64,000 nucleotides of DNA from Rhodoferax sp. (lineage in GTDB: Bacteria; Pseudomonadota; Gammaproteobacteria; Burkholderiales; Burkholderiaceae_C), in assembly GCF_028688795.1 (NCBI RefSeq), contig NZ_JAQTXM010000007.1, positions 98,561 to 162,560 on the forward strand. The letters are read 5' to 3'. Shown one piece after another: positions 41,602 to 50,427 of the stretch. The notes below the pieces were generated by a model, which worked only from the letters and a program-made list of their open reading frames with translations, was not told where the DNA came from and searched no databases. Both the position numbers and the translations under genes were made by a program. How positions within the stretch are numbered: the stretch's first letter is position 1; every line of letters starts with the position of its first letter.

Positions 41602-42353
41602 GAACACAAGGCCAGCTCGAATGGCACATCGTCGGTGATGGCATGCGGGCGGTGGTCGTCACCCTGGCGCATCAGGCGAACCGACACCATGAGGCGGTTG
41701 CCACTGATCTCGGGCACCACCTCGGTGCCGACATCAAGCGCCAGGCGCAACAGCAAAAAGGTACGGCCTTGCGGCAGGTTTTGCTGGAACTGGCCGCCAT
41801 TGGCGATTACTTTTTGGGGTGAGCCCGAGTCACGCAGCAGCTTGAGTAGCAGGTGCACGGCATCGGTCAGAGGCGTCAGGCTGCCCATCCATTGCGCCAA
41901 TTCAGCTTGCCGCAAAACGCCGGTTTTGTGCTGCCACGCGTAGTAGGCCGGCAGGTCAAATTCACAGGTGCCACCGGGGATGCTGATGCGGCTGCGAATG
42001 CTCATCAGCCAGTCGTTTTCAGCCAGGCCTTGCCCGGCTTTGCCGGGTTGGGCGTTCAGGGCTTCAAAGCTTTGGTCCAGCTCGGTGATCACTTGCTCCA
42101 GCGCGGCTTCGGCAATGGCCGGGTTGCCGCGGTAACCTTCTAGGGTGTGTTTTTGCCGGTCAAGGTCTTTCAGCAGGTCGGTTTTCAGGTCAGCCCGGGC
42201 GGCCACGTCCATGATCTCGAACAGGGTTACCAGGGCAAAGTGATGGTCCAGCGCGTCGACCCGGCTGGCCAATTGGTGCAGACGCAAGGACAGGTGTTCA
42301 AGTCGCAGGTAAGTGCGAATGCGTTCATGCAGGGGGTATTCGTAAAGGATCAC
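41598..42353 (-). CDS. zapD: Cell division protein ZapD
   Basis: Protein of 251 residues of the ZapD family, which cross-links FtsZ filaments at midcell. The start region ILYEYPLHERIRTYLRLEHL is characteristic. The GTG at 42353 is chosen because it begins exactly at this conserved N terminus; an upstream in-frame reading to 42437 runs into the coaE end. It lies 25 bp after coaE and overlaps yacG by 4 bp. Confidence 0.88.
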   Translation of the reverse strand: MILYEYPLHERIRTYLRLEHLSLRLHQLASRVDALDHHFALVTLFEIMDVAARADLKTDLLKDLDRQKHTLEGYRGNPAIAEAALEQVITELDQSFEALNAQPGKAGQGLAENDWLMSIRSRISIPGGTCEFDLPAYYAWQHKTGVLRQAELAQWMGSLTPLTDAVHLLLKLLRDSGSPQKVIANGGQFQQNLPQGRTFLLLRLALDVGTEVVPEISGNRLMVSVRLMRQGDDHRPHAITDDVPFELALCS

Positions 42354-42378
42354 GCTGATTTGGATGGGTCGGAAAGAG

Positions 42379-43014
42379 TTAAGCCAATGATAGCCCGAAG
42401 CTTGGGGCCAGCGCGCGCACCTCAGCTGCCAAATCATCCAGGCTCATGGTGTCATTAAAAATCACCGCATCGGCCGCTTGCAGGCGCACCTCACGGCTGG
42501 CCTGTGCTGCCATGATGGCCAGCACCGCCTCGCGTGTGAGGGCGCTGCGTGCCATCACACGGCGAATTTGGGTCTCGGGCAGGCAGTCCACCACCAGCAC
42601 TTGGGCTACTTTTTGCCGCCAGTGGCCGGATTCGACCAGCAACGGCACGTCAAACACCAGGCACCGATGGCCGGCATCTTGAGCCGCCAGAGCCTGTCGC
42701 TTGGTTTCCTGGCTGACCATTGGGTGGATGATGGCTTCCAGTCGCTGTTTGGCGCCAGGGTCGGCAAAGACCAGCGCGCGCATGCGGTCGCGGTCCAGTG
42801 CGCCGGTGGGTGCGATGAATTCGGCACCAAAGGCGTCGCAGATCGGCGCAATGGCGAGTCCATTTGGGGCTGTAAGCGCGCGCGAAATGGCATCCGCATC
42901 CAGTACCGCCGCGCCAAGTTCAGCCATCATGGTTGCCACCGTGCTCTTGCCGCTGCCAATGCCACCGGTGAGTCCCAGGCGAAACGCTGGCGCCACGGCT
43001 GAGGACTTGTTCAT
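42379..43014 (-). CDS. coaE: Dephospho-CoA kinase CoaE
   Basis: P-loop kinase of 211 residues that phosphorylates dephospho-CoA in the last step of CoA synthesis. Walker A GLTGGIGSGKSTVATMMAE is at residues 14-32, the DADAISRALT substrate segment near residue 39 and the LID-type VVDCLPETQIRRVMAR segment near residue 140. It follows pilD by 9 bp. It is complete and ordinary. Confidence 0.94.
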   Translation of the reverse strand: MNKSSAVAPAFRLGLTGGIGSGKSTVATMMAELGAAVLDADAISRALTAPNGLAIAPICDAFGAEFIAPTGALDRDRMRALVFADPGAKQRLEAIIHPMVSQETKRQALAAQDAGHRCLVFDVPLLVESGHWRQKVAQVLVVDCLPETQIRRVMARSALTREAVLAIMAAQASREVRLQAADAVIFNDTMSLDDLAAEVRALAPSFGLSLA

Positions 43015-43023
43015 GGTCGAGCC

Positions 43024-43878
43024 TTAAAGCCCAACCGCTTTGAGAATCGCATTGGGCCCGGCCACCATGGCGGTGAGGCCGGCGCCGGCCAGAAATGGAC
43101 CAAACGGGATGAAGCCGCCCTCGCGCAGGCCACTTGAGAACTTCATGGCGATGCCAATGGCAGCGCCAATGACTGAGGCCATCAGGATGATCGGGATCAA
43201 CGCCTGCCAGCCAAACCAGGCGCCTAAAGCGGCAAACAGCTTGAAGTCGCCAAAGCCCATGCCTTCCTTGCCCGTGGCCAACTTGAACGCCCAGTAGACC
43301 AGCCACAGCGACAGGTAGCCGCCCACGGCGCCCCACAATGATTCCGGGAGCCCGACGTTGGTCAGTTTCAGCGCCGCAGCAATCAGCCCAGTCCACAGCA
43401 ATGGCAGGGTGATGTCGTCAGGCAGCAGGGTGGTGTCCCAGTCAATCATGGCCAAGGCCAGTATGGCGGCCGCAAAACCGCACCAGACCAGGGCGCTTGG
43501 CGTGGCACCCCATTGCCAACCGCAATAAAAAAACAACGCCCCAGTGGCGAGTTCAACCAAGGGGTAACGCACGCTGATGGGGGTGTGGCACTGGCTGCAT
43601 TTGCCGCGCAGCATCAGGTAGCTCAACACCGGGATGTTTTCAAACCAGCTGAGTTGGTGACCACATTTTTGGCAGCGTGAGCGCGGCGCCATCAAATTGA
43701 ACGGTGCGCCAGCCGCAGGCTCTTTGCCATGCAGGTCGGCGCATTCGGCCTTCCATTGGGCTTCCAGCATGACCGGCAAGCGGTAAATCACAACATTCAG
43801 AAAACTGCCAATGAGCAGCCCCAGCAGGCCGATGAGGCTGGCGTCCATCGCTTGAGATACCTGTAGGGACTCAATCAT
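43024..43878 (-). CDS. pilD: Type IV prepilin peptidase PilD
   Basis: Membrane protein of 284 residues that cleaves and N-methylates type IV pilin-like proteins. The cytoplasmic zinc site has two CxxC pairs (RCQKCGHQ near residue 69 and GKCSQCHTP near residue 93). The catalytic aspartates are in MIDWDTTLLPDD near residue 144 and GMGFGDFKLFAALGAW near residue 206. No pilB or pilC gene lies directly upstream here, unlike in many relatives. Confidence 0.93.
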   Translation of the reverse strand: MIESLQVSQAMDASLIGLLGLLIGSFLNVVIYRLPVMLEAQWKAECADLHGKEPAAGAPFNLMAPRSRCQKCGHQLSWFENIPVLSYLMLRGKCSQCHTPISVRYPLVELATGALFFYCGWQWGATPSALVWCGFAAAILALAMIDWDTTLLPDDITLPLLWTGLIAAALKLTNVGLPESLWGAVGGYLSLWLVYWAFKLATGKEGMGFGDFKLFAALGAWFGWQALIPIILMASVIGAAIGIAMKFSSGLREGGFIPFGPFLAGAGLTAMVAGPNAILKAVGL

Positions 43879-44100
43879 TGTTACACCACACTTGTTGATT
43901 CATAAGCGTTTTTCCCCCACCAATCAAGTAGATTACACCAAAATCAATCAGCATACTTTGCATTATCCTAAAATTCCTAAGAACAGATAGCACAACAAGT
44001 CTTGATGCCATCAAAACTCTGACTGGCCCGCAGGCTGTAACAGACAGGGATCATCTTGCGATGCTTGGATGCAGGAACAAGGAAGACTGATCACCCAGCC
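43879..44100. other. Spacer upstream of pilD
   Basis: AT-richer region of about 220 bp with no supported gene. It marks a change from conserved housekeeping genes to small hypothetical genes. No tRNA or repeat was seen. Confidence 0.35.
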
Positions 44101-44403
44101 TCAGGATCTAGCCTTACAAAACCCTTCGGCGATGTTGTCCAGAATTTCGTTCACAAGGCTTCGAGTTCTGATGCTGATCAGTTCTGAGTTGTCACCAACA
44201 TGCTGATCAACAACTTCCCATTGTGTGCGGACGTAATCGAGGCCGAATTCCAGACAGGCCATCAAAATTACGGTGAAACCTCCGCTGATGAGTGCTTTTC
44301 GGACCAAGACTTCATCGCTGATGCCGGAGTTAGACCAGCACAGCCCCCATTTTGGATCTCTCAGGCTGTCACCTATACCGAAAAGTTCAGCGGCATCAGT
44401 CAT
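44101..44403 (-). CDS. Hypothetical protein
   Basis: Protein of 100 residues, not recognised. There is a hydrophobic stretch near residues 40-53 (SGGFTVILMACLEFGLDYV). The ribosome-binding site is weak (AAGG about 10 bases before the ATG). It is followed on the same strand by nothing until pilD. Codon use is ordinary, so it may be real but could be a remnant. Confidence 0.4.
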   Translation of the reverse strand: MTDAAELFGIGDSLRDPKWGLCWSNSGISDEVLVRKALISGGFTVILMACLEFGLDYVRTQWEVVDQHVGDNSELISIRTRSLVNEILDNIAEGFCKARS

Positions 44404-44449
44404 CGTCAGGACCTTAACGAATTTGACTTCGATGCCGACTTAACAAGGG

Positions 44450-44710
44450 TCACCCATCGGTCGGCAGGGTGCACCCAACATGCCGACCACTATCGCGCCG
44501 AATTTCCATGGCTTTGATGCGCAAATTGCTTTCCCGGACAAAACCAAGTGCTTCATCAACCGCAGCGGACGCACGATCCGCCGACAGTTTGGCCGACTCT
44601 GCCAACAATTCAGGACCATCATGTCTGATTGGTTTAGTGGCCCTTGATGCCAGCCAAAGGCCGCCAACTAGTACAAACCCCGCAACGAAGCTCAGAACAC
44701 GAATTCCCAT
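44450..44710 (-). CDS. Hypothetical small membrane-anchored protein
   Basis: Protein of 86 residues with an N-terminal hydrophobic segment (IRVLSFVAGFVLVGGLWLA, residues 3-21) followed by a helical, charged region and a short tail. AAGGGGG precedes the ATG at 44710. No family is recognised. A longer reading to 44758 is less likely because the membrane segment would not be at the start. Confidence 0.5.
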   Translation of the reverse strand: MGIRVLSFVAGFVLVGGLWLASRATKPIRHDGPELLAESAKLSADRASAAVDEALGFVRESNLRIKAMEIRRDSGRHVGCTLPTDG

Positions 44711-44876
44711 GTGAATCCCCCTTGGCTCCAACAAACACAGGTTGAGCGCAACCACCAATTGCTGTACATCGCGTAGGTACGCCAGCGATCAACACGAACA
44801 CTGGGTTGCACGCCGACGTCCGGCGAGCGCCCGACATCGCAGATCACTGTTATTGCGAGATTGGGGTTGTTCTCAC

Positions 44877-45329
44877 TCAACTTTCTGGACCTTCCCGTCG
44901 CTTGTAAGGCCCCGAGCCGTCCCAGTCAGTCGATAGCGTTTGAATGTCAAAGATGCCTTTTTCGTCAACGCAAAGCATCCTTTTATCTTCGGCATGCAAG
45001 ATAGTCAGTGGTTGCTCGTTTAGGTTTTTTGCAGGCAGGCTAGAGATCCCCTCGATGTTGAATCCAAGTAGTGCTTCTGAGTCGTACTCAGCACCTCGAA
45101 GTAGCCACATGTTGCTGATGCAAAGTCCACAATTCTCCAGGGCGGCGAGACCCTGAAGTGTCGGGGATACAAAAACAAGTTCCCGCTCATTAACACCATC
45201 CGTTGCCTCTGGCGGTGGTGACTGCACTTGAACCACTAATACATTCGGCCACGACCAGCGGACGAGGTGTGGCAAATCAATTGCCTGCGAACTTTCGGAT
45301 TGTGCGTTTTGATGGTGGACCTTCATCAT
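44877..45329 (-). CDS. Hypothetical protein
   Basis: Protein of 150 residues, no recognised domain, no signal peptide or membrane segment. It contains short beta-rich segments (NVLVVQVQSPPPEA, ERELVFVSPTLQGL) and ends in a charged tail. AGAGG precedes a double ATG at 45329/45326. It lies in a run of unrecognised small genes between pilD and the two-component system. Confidence 0.5.
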   Translation of the reverse strand: MMKVHHQNAQSESSQAIDLPHLVRWSWPNVLVVQVQSPPPEATDGVNERELVFVSPTLQGLAALENCGLCISNMWLLRGAEYDSEALLGFNIEGISSLPAKNLNEQPLTILHAEDKRMLCVDEKGIFDIQTLSTDWDGSGPYKRREGPES

Positions 45330-45573
45330 TTGGTGTACCTCTTGTTTAAGTAATAGGACAGTCCGGGGTGACCTTGAGTCTGTTTGTTTTGAAATTCCAG
45401 CACTACATGCGATGGCACAGTGACAATCTGGTGAGTAAAGACGTGAATCGCTTTTGAGATATTCGAATCACAATTTATGGAGGCCTTTGAGGCGGAGATG
45501 TTTGAGGGCATGGGTTTCCTTCAAAGAAAAGAAATTTACACGTATTGTGACTTAAAAGCGGCTGACTTAAAAG

Positions 45574-45864
45574 ATGCAAAGACGCAGACTTGAAAAAGTG
45601 CAACAGTCTGCGAAAGATCCACACCCGCCATCAATTCAAGCCAGAGAATTCCTGGCGGCTAATGTTCGCCTGTTGCGTGGTGCGCTCGGTTACTCGCAGG
45701 AAGAGTTGGCGTTTGAAGCCGGGCTTCACAGAACTTTCGTTGCTCACGTTGAGCGTCGCGCTCGAAACATCTCGCTGGACAATGTTGAGCGATTGGCGAT
45801 TGCGTTAAAGGTTCCAGTGCATGAACTTTTGATGCCCATCGCCGGCAAGACGCCAACGACTTGA
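45574..45864 (+). CDS. XRE-family helix-turn-helix regulator
   Basis: DNA-binding protein of 96 residues with a Cro/CI-type helix-turn-helix at about residues 28-85: LRGALGYSQEELAFEAGLHR, then HVERRARNISLDNVERLAIAL. The first 25 residues are polar. No paired toxin or methylase gene lies beside it. The target is unknown; the divergent hypothetical gene at 44877-45329 is a candidate. Confidence 0.75.
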   Translation: MQRRRLEKVQQSAKDPHPPSIQAREFLAANVRLLRGALGYSQEELAFEAGLHRTFVAHVERRARNISLDNVERLAIALKVPVHELLMPIAGKTPTT

Positions 45865-46317
45865 CACTGGCGCCGCACTAACGAGGTCGTGGGACAACAG
45901 CTACCCCTCTATATTGCAGCTTTAGGTGTCTCTGCGCGGTTTCCAACCCAAGAGTGCCCGATCCGACGTGGACCAGCGCGTTGCACCGATGTTGAGTGTG
46001 ATCAACCAAATTGAAGGACCAATAATCTCGCTTCGTGATGGGCGGAATCAGGTGAATTTCCGCCGACCTGTGGCAAAACAACAACTTTTCCCGCCAGGTT
46101 GGGTGAACGCCCGCTTTAGAGCGTGATGAATTTCGGCAGTGCAGCGTTTCCAGACGGCCACCAATGCCAGCTTCCGGGTGAGCCAATTTCATGAATTTGG
46201 AGGCCGGTCAGCCGCTGAACTTGTCCCATGGAAATCAGAAAGCTGACCTGTCCGACTGATAGCTCGACTGATAGCTCGACGGATGGCTGCGCAGGCCCGC
46301 AACCAGACCGCAGGGTT
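45865..46317. other. Intergenic region with decayed sequence
   Basis: About 450 bp with no supported gene. Short open readings on both strands lack a ribosome-binding site and family likeness. A small tandem repeat of a 12-base unit (CTCGACTGATAG, with a partial third unit) lies around 46256-46286, close to the histidine kinase end. Confidence 0.4.
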
Positions 46318-47721
46318 TCAGTCAGCGCTAAGGGTGGCTGCGGGCAGCGTCAGCACCGCGCGCAAACCGCCCGCTGGCGAATCCTTCAGCGCCACGCTGC
46401 CGTCATACAGGCGCGCCAGGTCGTCCACTATCGCCAAGCCCAACCCCGACCCTGGCACTTGCTCATCCGCACGCACGCCACGCTGCAGCACCACTTCACA
46501 CTGTGCAGGGGGCAGGCCTGGGCCATCGTCATCAATGGTGATGACGAGATCATGCGCGTTCAAGCGGGCATTTACATCCACATGATGGACTGCCCATTTG
46601 CAGGCGTTGTCCAGCAAATTGCCCAACATTTCCTGCAAGTCTTGGGCCTCACCTCGAAAAGAAAGGTCCGTTGCCATCGGCCCCACTTGGACATCCAGCC
46701 CGCGCTCTGCGTGAATGCGTTGCATGACCCGCACCAGGCCAAGGATGACGGGCAGCAGCTCGGTTTTGACACCCGGCAGGCGGCTGGCAGCGGCCGCCTG
46801 TGCGCGGGCAAGGTGATAGTTCACCTGCTTGCGGGCGATGTCAATCTGCTCGTTCACCAGGTGTGCCAGTTCAGATGGGGCATCACCCTGCGCTTGAGCT
46901 GCGTTGGCCAACACGCTCAGCGGCGTTTTCAGCGCATGGGCCAGATTGCCCGCATGGGTGCGAGCACGCTCGACCACCTGCGCATTCTGAGCCAACACTT
47001 GGTTGAAATCGTCAATCAAAGGCGTTACCTCCATGGGAAACTGGCCTTCCAGGCGCTGGGTATTGCCACTGTGGATTCGGCCCAATGCCCGGCGCAGGTC
47101 ACGCAGCGGGGCCAACCCCACCCACACCTGCACACCGGCAGCTACCACCAAACCTGCGGCCAACACCGCTAACGCCAGCCACAACGTGCCGTTGAACTGG
47201 GCCTCGGGCTCCAACATAAAGCGCTCATTGGCGGCGGCCATCAGCCGGAACGTGACGGGTGCCTGGCCAGGCGTGTCGTCAAGTTGCACCGTGCGCACCA
47301 CCGCATTGAGCCATTGCCCCTGTGGCCCGGCGATATGAACATGGTCTGAATCGCCTGCTGCCGGCTCGGGTGCGGGCAATGCCAACACATGGTCCCACAG
47401 TGAACGCGAACGCAAGGCACCCACATCATCTGCACTGCCAGCCACCCGGTCAATTTGCCAGTAGTAGCCAGAAAAAGGCCTCGTCAGTCGGGGGTCACTC
47501 AAGGGCAGTTGCAGCGCGGGTGCATTTTGTGCATCCACGATTAACTGCGCTGTCAGTTGGTCCAGGTGGCTGGTCAGCTCAGACTGAAACTGGGCTTGTA
47601 CATGTTGGCGAAACAGGCTGCTCAGGCCCCAGCCCGCCACCATGATCGACGCGGCAATCCAAAACAGCGTACCCAACAGCAGGCGAACCCGCAGTGAGCC
47701 ACGCAGCTTGGCCCAATTCAT
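46318..47721 (-). CDS. Sensor histidine kinase (PhoQ/QseC-like)
   Basis: Membrane histidine kinase of 467 residues: an N-terminal membrane segment (about 12-33), a periplasmic region, a second membrane segment (about 178-200), HAMP, the phosphorylated histidine in LAHALKTPLSVLANA near residue 288, and ATP-binding motifs DNACKWA, DDGPGLPP and GSGLGLAIVDDLARL near residues 395-440. It overlaps the response regulator gene by 4 bp. The signal is unknown; the adjacent PepSY and cytochrome genes are likely targets. Confidence 0.87.
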   Translation of the reverse strand: MNWAKLRGSLRVRLLLGTLFWIAASIMVAGWGLSSLFRQHVQAQFQSELTSHLDQLTAQLIVDAQNAPALQLPLSDPRLTRPFSGYYWQIDRVAGSADDVGALRSRSLWDHVLALPAPEPAAGDSDHVHIAGPQGQWLNAVVRTVQLDDTPGQAPVTFRLMAAANERFMLEPEAQFNGTLWLALAVLAAGLVVAAGVQVWVGLAPLRDLRRALGRIHSGNTQRLEGQFPMEVTPLIDDFNQVLAQNAQVVERARTHAGNLAHALKTPLSVLANAAQAQGDAPSELAHLVNEQIDIARKQVNYHLARAQAAAASRLPGVKTELLPVILGLVRVMQRIHAERGLDVQVGPMATDLSFRGEAQDLQEMLGNLLDNACKWAVHHVDVNARLNAHDLVITIDDDGPGLPPAQCEVVLQRGVRADEQVPGSGLGLAIVDDLARLYDGSVALKDSPAGGLRAVLTLPAATLSAD

Positions 47722-48380
47722 GCCACAGCAGCCAACCGATAACCCAGGCCACGCACAGTTTCGATCATGCCTTGGGGCAGTTTTTTGCGCAGCCGCCCAA
47801 TGAAGACTTCCACCGTGTTGGAATCCCGGTCAAAGTCTTGTGCATAAATGTGCTCCACCAACGCGGTGCGCGACACTACCTCATCCCGGTGGTGCATCAA
47901 ATACGCCAGCACCCGGTATTCATGGCTGGTCAAAACCAGCGCCTGACCCGACAGTGAGACCCGGCTGTTGCGGGTATCCAGGCACAGCGGGCCGCAGGTC
48001 AGCTCGGCGCTGGCGTGACCACCTGAGCGGCGAATCAATGCGCGCAGGCGGGCCAGCAATTCTTCCATGTGAAAGGGTTTGGCCAGGTAATCATCCGCCC
48101 CGGCATCAATACCAGCGACTTTTTCGTGCCAGCCGTCGCGAGCGGTCAAGATCAGCACGGGCATGGTGCGCCCGGCAGCCCGCCATTGGCGCAGGACCGA
48201 CAAGCCGTCCATTTTGGGTAGGCCCAGGTCCAACACCACCGCATCAAAGGGTTCGGTCTGTCCAAGGTGGTGGGCGTGGACACCGTTGTCCGCCAGGTCC
48301 ACGGCATAACCCGCGGCTTCGACCCCGTCGCTGAGTTGAATGAGCAACTTGGGCTCGTCTTCCACAATCAAAACTCGCAT
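47718..48380 (-). CDS. OmpR-family response regulator
   Basis: Response regulator of 220 residues: receiver domain with phospho-acceptor Asp51 in VVLDLGLPKMDGL and switch lysine in LAKPFHMEELLARL, then a winged-helix OmpR/PhoB DNA-binding domain (about 125-218) ending ETVRGLGYRL. It lies upstream of and overlaps its kinase. A PepSY gene 50 bp upstream on the same strand and the divergent cytochrome genes are plausible regulon members, like QseB/PmrA-type systems. Confidence 0.9.
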   Translation of the reverse strand: MRVLIVEDEPKLLIQLSDGVEAAGYAVDLADNGVHAHHLGQTEPFDAVVLDLGLPKMDGLSVLRQWRAAGRTMPVLILTARDGWHEKVAGIDAGADDYLAKPFHMEELLARLRALIRRSGGHASAELTCGPLCLDTRNSRVSLSGQALVLTSHEYRVLAYLMHHRDEVVSRTALVEHIYAQDFDRDSNTVEVFIGRLRKKLPQGMIETVRGLGYRLAAVA

Positions 48381-48430
48381 GTCATGGGCTCATGGCTAAA
48401 AGGGGGCAAATTACAGGGCCTGCGCCCATG

Positions 48431-48802
48431 TTAATCCTTGCGCTTGCGGCTGATCAGCTCGCCGCTTTTGGCATCGATCTGAAGTTTGAGCCGCGTGCCG
48501 CTGGGGGTCAACACTTTGATCGTGTAGACCCATCGCACCACACCATGGTCTTTGTCGCGGTCGAGTTCAACATCCAGCACTTTGCCCGCGTGTTCAAGCT
48601 CCACACGCTCCAGAATGGTCGCCAGTGGCAGCACTTCCCCAGCAGTGAGCGCTTGACGAGCGCGATCATGGTCACTGTCGGCACGCGCCAGCCCGCCACC
48701 CAAAGTCAGTGCACTTGCGCATAGCACCGCGATGCCGATGCGCCCAACGCGGCGCGACAAGGGCTCGGGTATCCAGACGTGGGGATCTTGAGTGTGTTGC
48801 AT
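48431..48802 (-). CDS. PepSY-domain secreted protein
   Basis: Protein of 123 residues with a leader that has a basic start and hydrophobic core (about 21-40, cut after ARA) and a PepSY-like domain with VLPLATILERVELEHAGKVL and KLQIDAKSGELISRKR. It is first in the minus-strand operon with the response regulator and kinase. PepSY proteins in such operons are often sensors or inhibitors in metal or envelope stress. It faces the SHP gene across a 122-bp divergent promoter region. Confidence 0.75.
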   Translation of the reverse strand: MQHTQDPHVWIPEPLSRRVGRIGIAVLCASALTLGGGLARADSDHDRARQALTAGEVLPLATILERVELEHAGKVLDVELDRDKDHGVVRWVYTIKVLTPSGTRLKLQIDAKSGELISRKRKD

Positions 48803-48924
48803 AGCCCCTCTTTATAGCCGCTCGAACATGAACGCCAGATGAACGCGAAATTCACCTTGCGTTCAGCAAGCGGTAGGCATAGTACAGGCCTTCACCACTT
48901 CAACACTCACCCCAGGAGCCCGAC

Positions 48925-49347
48925 ATGCATCACCAACTCAGCACCTTTCTCATCGCCAGCGCATTTGCAATGAGCCTGAGCAGCTTGGCCGTGGCCGGCC
49001 CACGCGAAGACCTCTTGGCCCAGTACGCCAGCGCGGCCAAGGCGGCCAACCCGGCGTTTGGCGGTTTCTCAGCGCAACGTGGCCAAACCTTGCACTCTCA
49101 AAATTTCACCACCGGCAAGCCCGACAGCCCCAGTTGCACCAGCTGCCACGGCACCAACCCACGCACCGCTGGAAAAAACGCCACCGGCAAAGTGATCGAT
49201 GCCGTGGCCGTGTCGGCGACCCCCACGCGCTATACCGACCCTGCCAAGGTGGAGAAATGGTTTAAACGCAACTGCAACGAAGTCATTGGCCGTGAGTGCA
49301 GCGCCGTCGAAAAAGGCGACTGGCTGACCTACGTGACGAGCCTGTAA
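48925..49347 (+). CDS. SHP-type cytochrome c (DUF1924)
   Basis: Secreted monoheme cytochrome of 140 residues of the sphaeroides heme protein type. A Sec signal (cut after VAG near residue 25) is followed by the heme site SCTSCHGTNPR near residue 71 and the SHP-typical tail KWFKRNCNEVIGREC with a cysteine pair and the asparagine that binds heme iron. SHP binds oxygen. It is followed 29 bp later by the diheme cytochrome DHC, its known partner, and a membrane ferric-reductase-like gene. Confidence 0.8.
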   Translation: MHHQLSTFLIASAFAMSLSSLAVAGPREDLLAQYASAAKAANPAFGGFSAQRGQTLHSQNFTTGKPDSPSCTSCHGTNPRTAGKNATGKVIDAVAVSATPTRYTDPAKVEKWFKRNCNEVIGRECSAVEKGDWLTYVTSL

Positions 49348-49376
49348 CCCACCCCACTTGCAAAGAGGAAGACATC

Positions 49377-49868
49377 ATGAACCTGCCCTACCGCCCCCTG
49401 GCCCTGACCTTTCTGGCCATCAGTTTTTTCGCCATTGTGCTGGGCCGCGCACAAGCCGGTGGCGGGCACTTTTACACCCCTGTGGCTGACGCTGTGGTGA
49501 AAGAAGAGTGCGCCAGCTGCCACCTGGCTTATTCGCCCGCCATGCTGCCGGCCAGTTCCTGGAAACGCATGATGAGTGACTTGCAAAACCACTTTGGTGA
49601 AGATGCCAGCATTGATGCGGCCACTGCCGCCACCATTGAGGCCTACCTGACGGCCAACGCGGCAGACACGGGCGGGCGCAATTTCAGCAGCAAACTGCTG
49701 CGCGGTGTGTCTTCTGCCAGTGCGCCGCTGCGTATCACCGAGTTGCCCAAATGGATGGACGAGCATCGCAAAGTCCCCGCCTGGGAATGGAAGCACAAAG
49801 ACGTGCGCTCCAAGTCCAACTGCCTGGCCTGCCACCGCGACGCAGAGCGTGGCTACTACGACGAGTGA
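49377..49868 (+). CDS. Diheme cytochrome c (DHC)
   Basis: Secreted cytochrome of 163 residues with a Sec signal (cut after AQA near residue 26) and two heme sites: CASCHLAYSP near residue 44 and NCLACHRDAERGYYDE at the C terminus. This spacing and end match the DHC partner of SHP in purple bacteria. The ATG at 49377 has AAGAGGAAG before it; the frame is open upstream inside the SHP gene. Confidence 0.8.
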   Translation: MNLPYRPLALTFLAISFFAIVLGRAQAGGGHFYTPVADAVVKEECASCHLAYSPAMLPASSWKRMMSDLQNHFGEDASIDAATAATIEAYLTANAADTGGRNFSSKLLRGVSSASAPLRITELPKWMDEHRKVPAWEWKHKDVRSKSNCLACHRDAERGYYDE

Positions 49869-49969
49869 GCCTGGCAGCTCCACTGACAGGCTAAGAAATC
49901 ATTAAGCAGCCCCACACACAATGGGCCACTGCTGCACAAACCCATCATTTGAAACACGAGGTGCACCCC

Positions 49970-50383
49970 ATGAATTCAACTTCCACCCTGTCGACGCTCT
50001 GTCTTGCTGCCTGCTTCATGGCGGCTGGCGCAGTGTTCACGCCCGCGCATGCAGACGACGCATCTTCGGAATGGAGCAACAACAGCGCCGCACTGATCCT
50101 GCCGCAAGTGCTGCAAAAGCTAGAAGCAGCGGGTTACCGCAACGTTGAAAAAATCAAACTCAAACGCGGCAACTATGAAGTGCGCACCACTGGCCGAGAC
50201 GGCGAGCGCATCAAACTGTATGTGAACGCAAAAACCGGTGACATCCTGGGTCAGCGCGATGCCCGCAAAGGTGACGACCACACTGGTGGCGTGATCCAAA
50301 AACTGATCGGCAACTGCAATGAGCGCCGTTGCCGCGACGACCTGGTGAGCACACCCGCTGACGTCACACCCACCAAACCCTGA
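49970..50383 (+). CDS. PepSY-domain secreted protein (second)
   Basis: Protein of 137 residues with a Sec signal (cut after AHA near residue 25) and a PepSY-like domain with LQKLEAAGYRNVEKIKLKRG and LYVNAKTGDILGQRDARK. The ATG at 49970 is preferred because GAGGTG precedes it. It sits between the DHC gene and the ferric-reductase-like gene on the plus strand, so PepSY proteins occur on both sides of the divergent promoter. Confidence 0.72.
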   Translation: MNSTSTLSTLCLAACFMAAGAVFTPAHADDASSEWSNNSAALILPQVLQKLEAAGYRNVEKIKLKRGNYEVRTTGRDGERIKLYVNAKTGDILGQRDARKGDDHTGGVIQKLIGNCNERRCRDDLVSTPADVTPTKP

Positions 50384-50427
50384 ACCTCTGCGCTCTTGCC
50401 CTCGCCTGCACACCCCGAAAAGCCATC

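Noticed and set aside
46228..47172. 314-codon plus-strand frame over the histidine kinase
   Set aside because: Kinase motifs on the minus strand are clear; the plus-strand product is a composition artefact.
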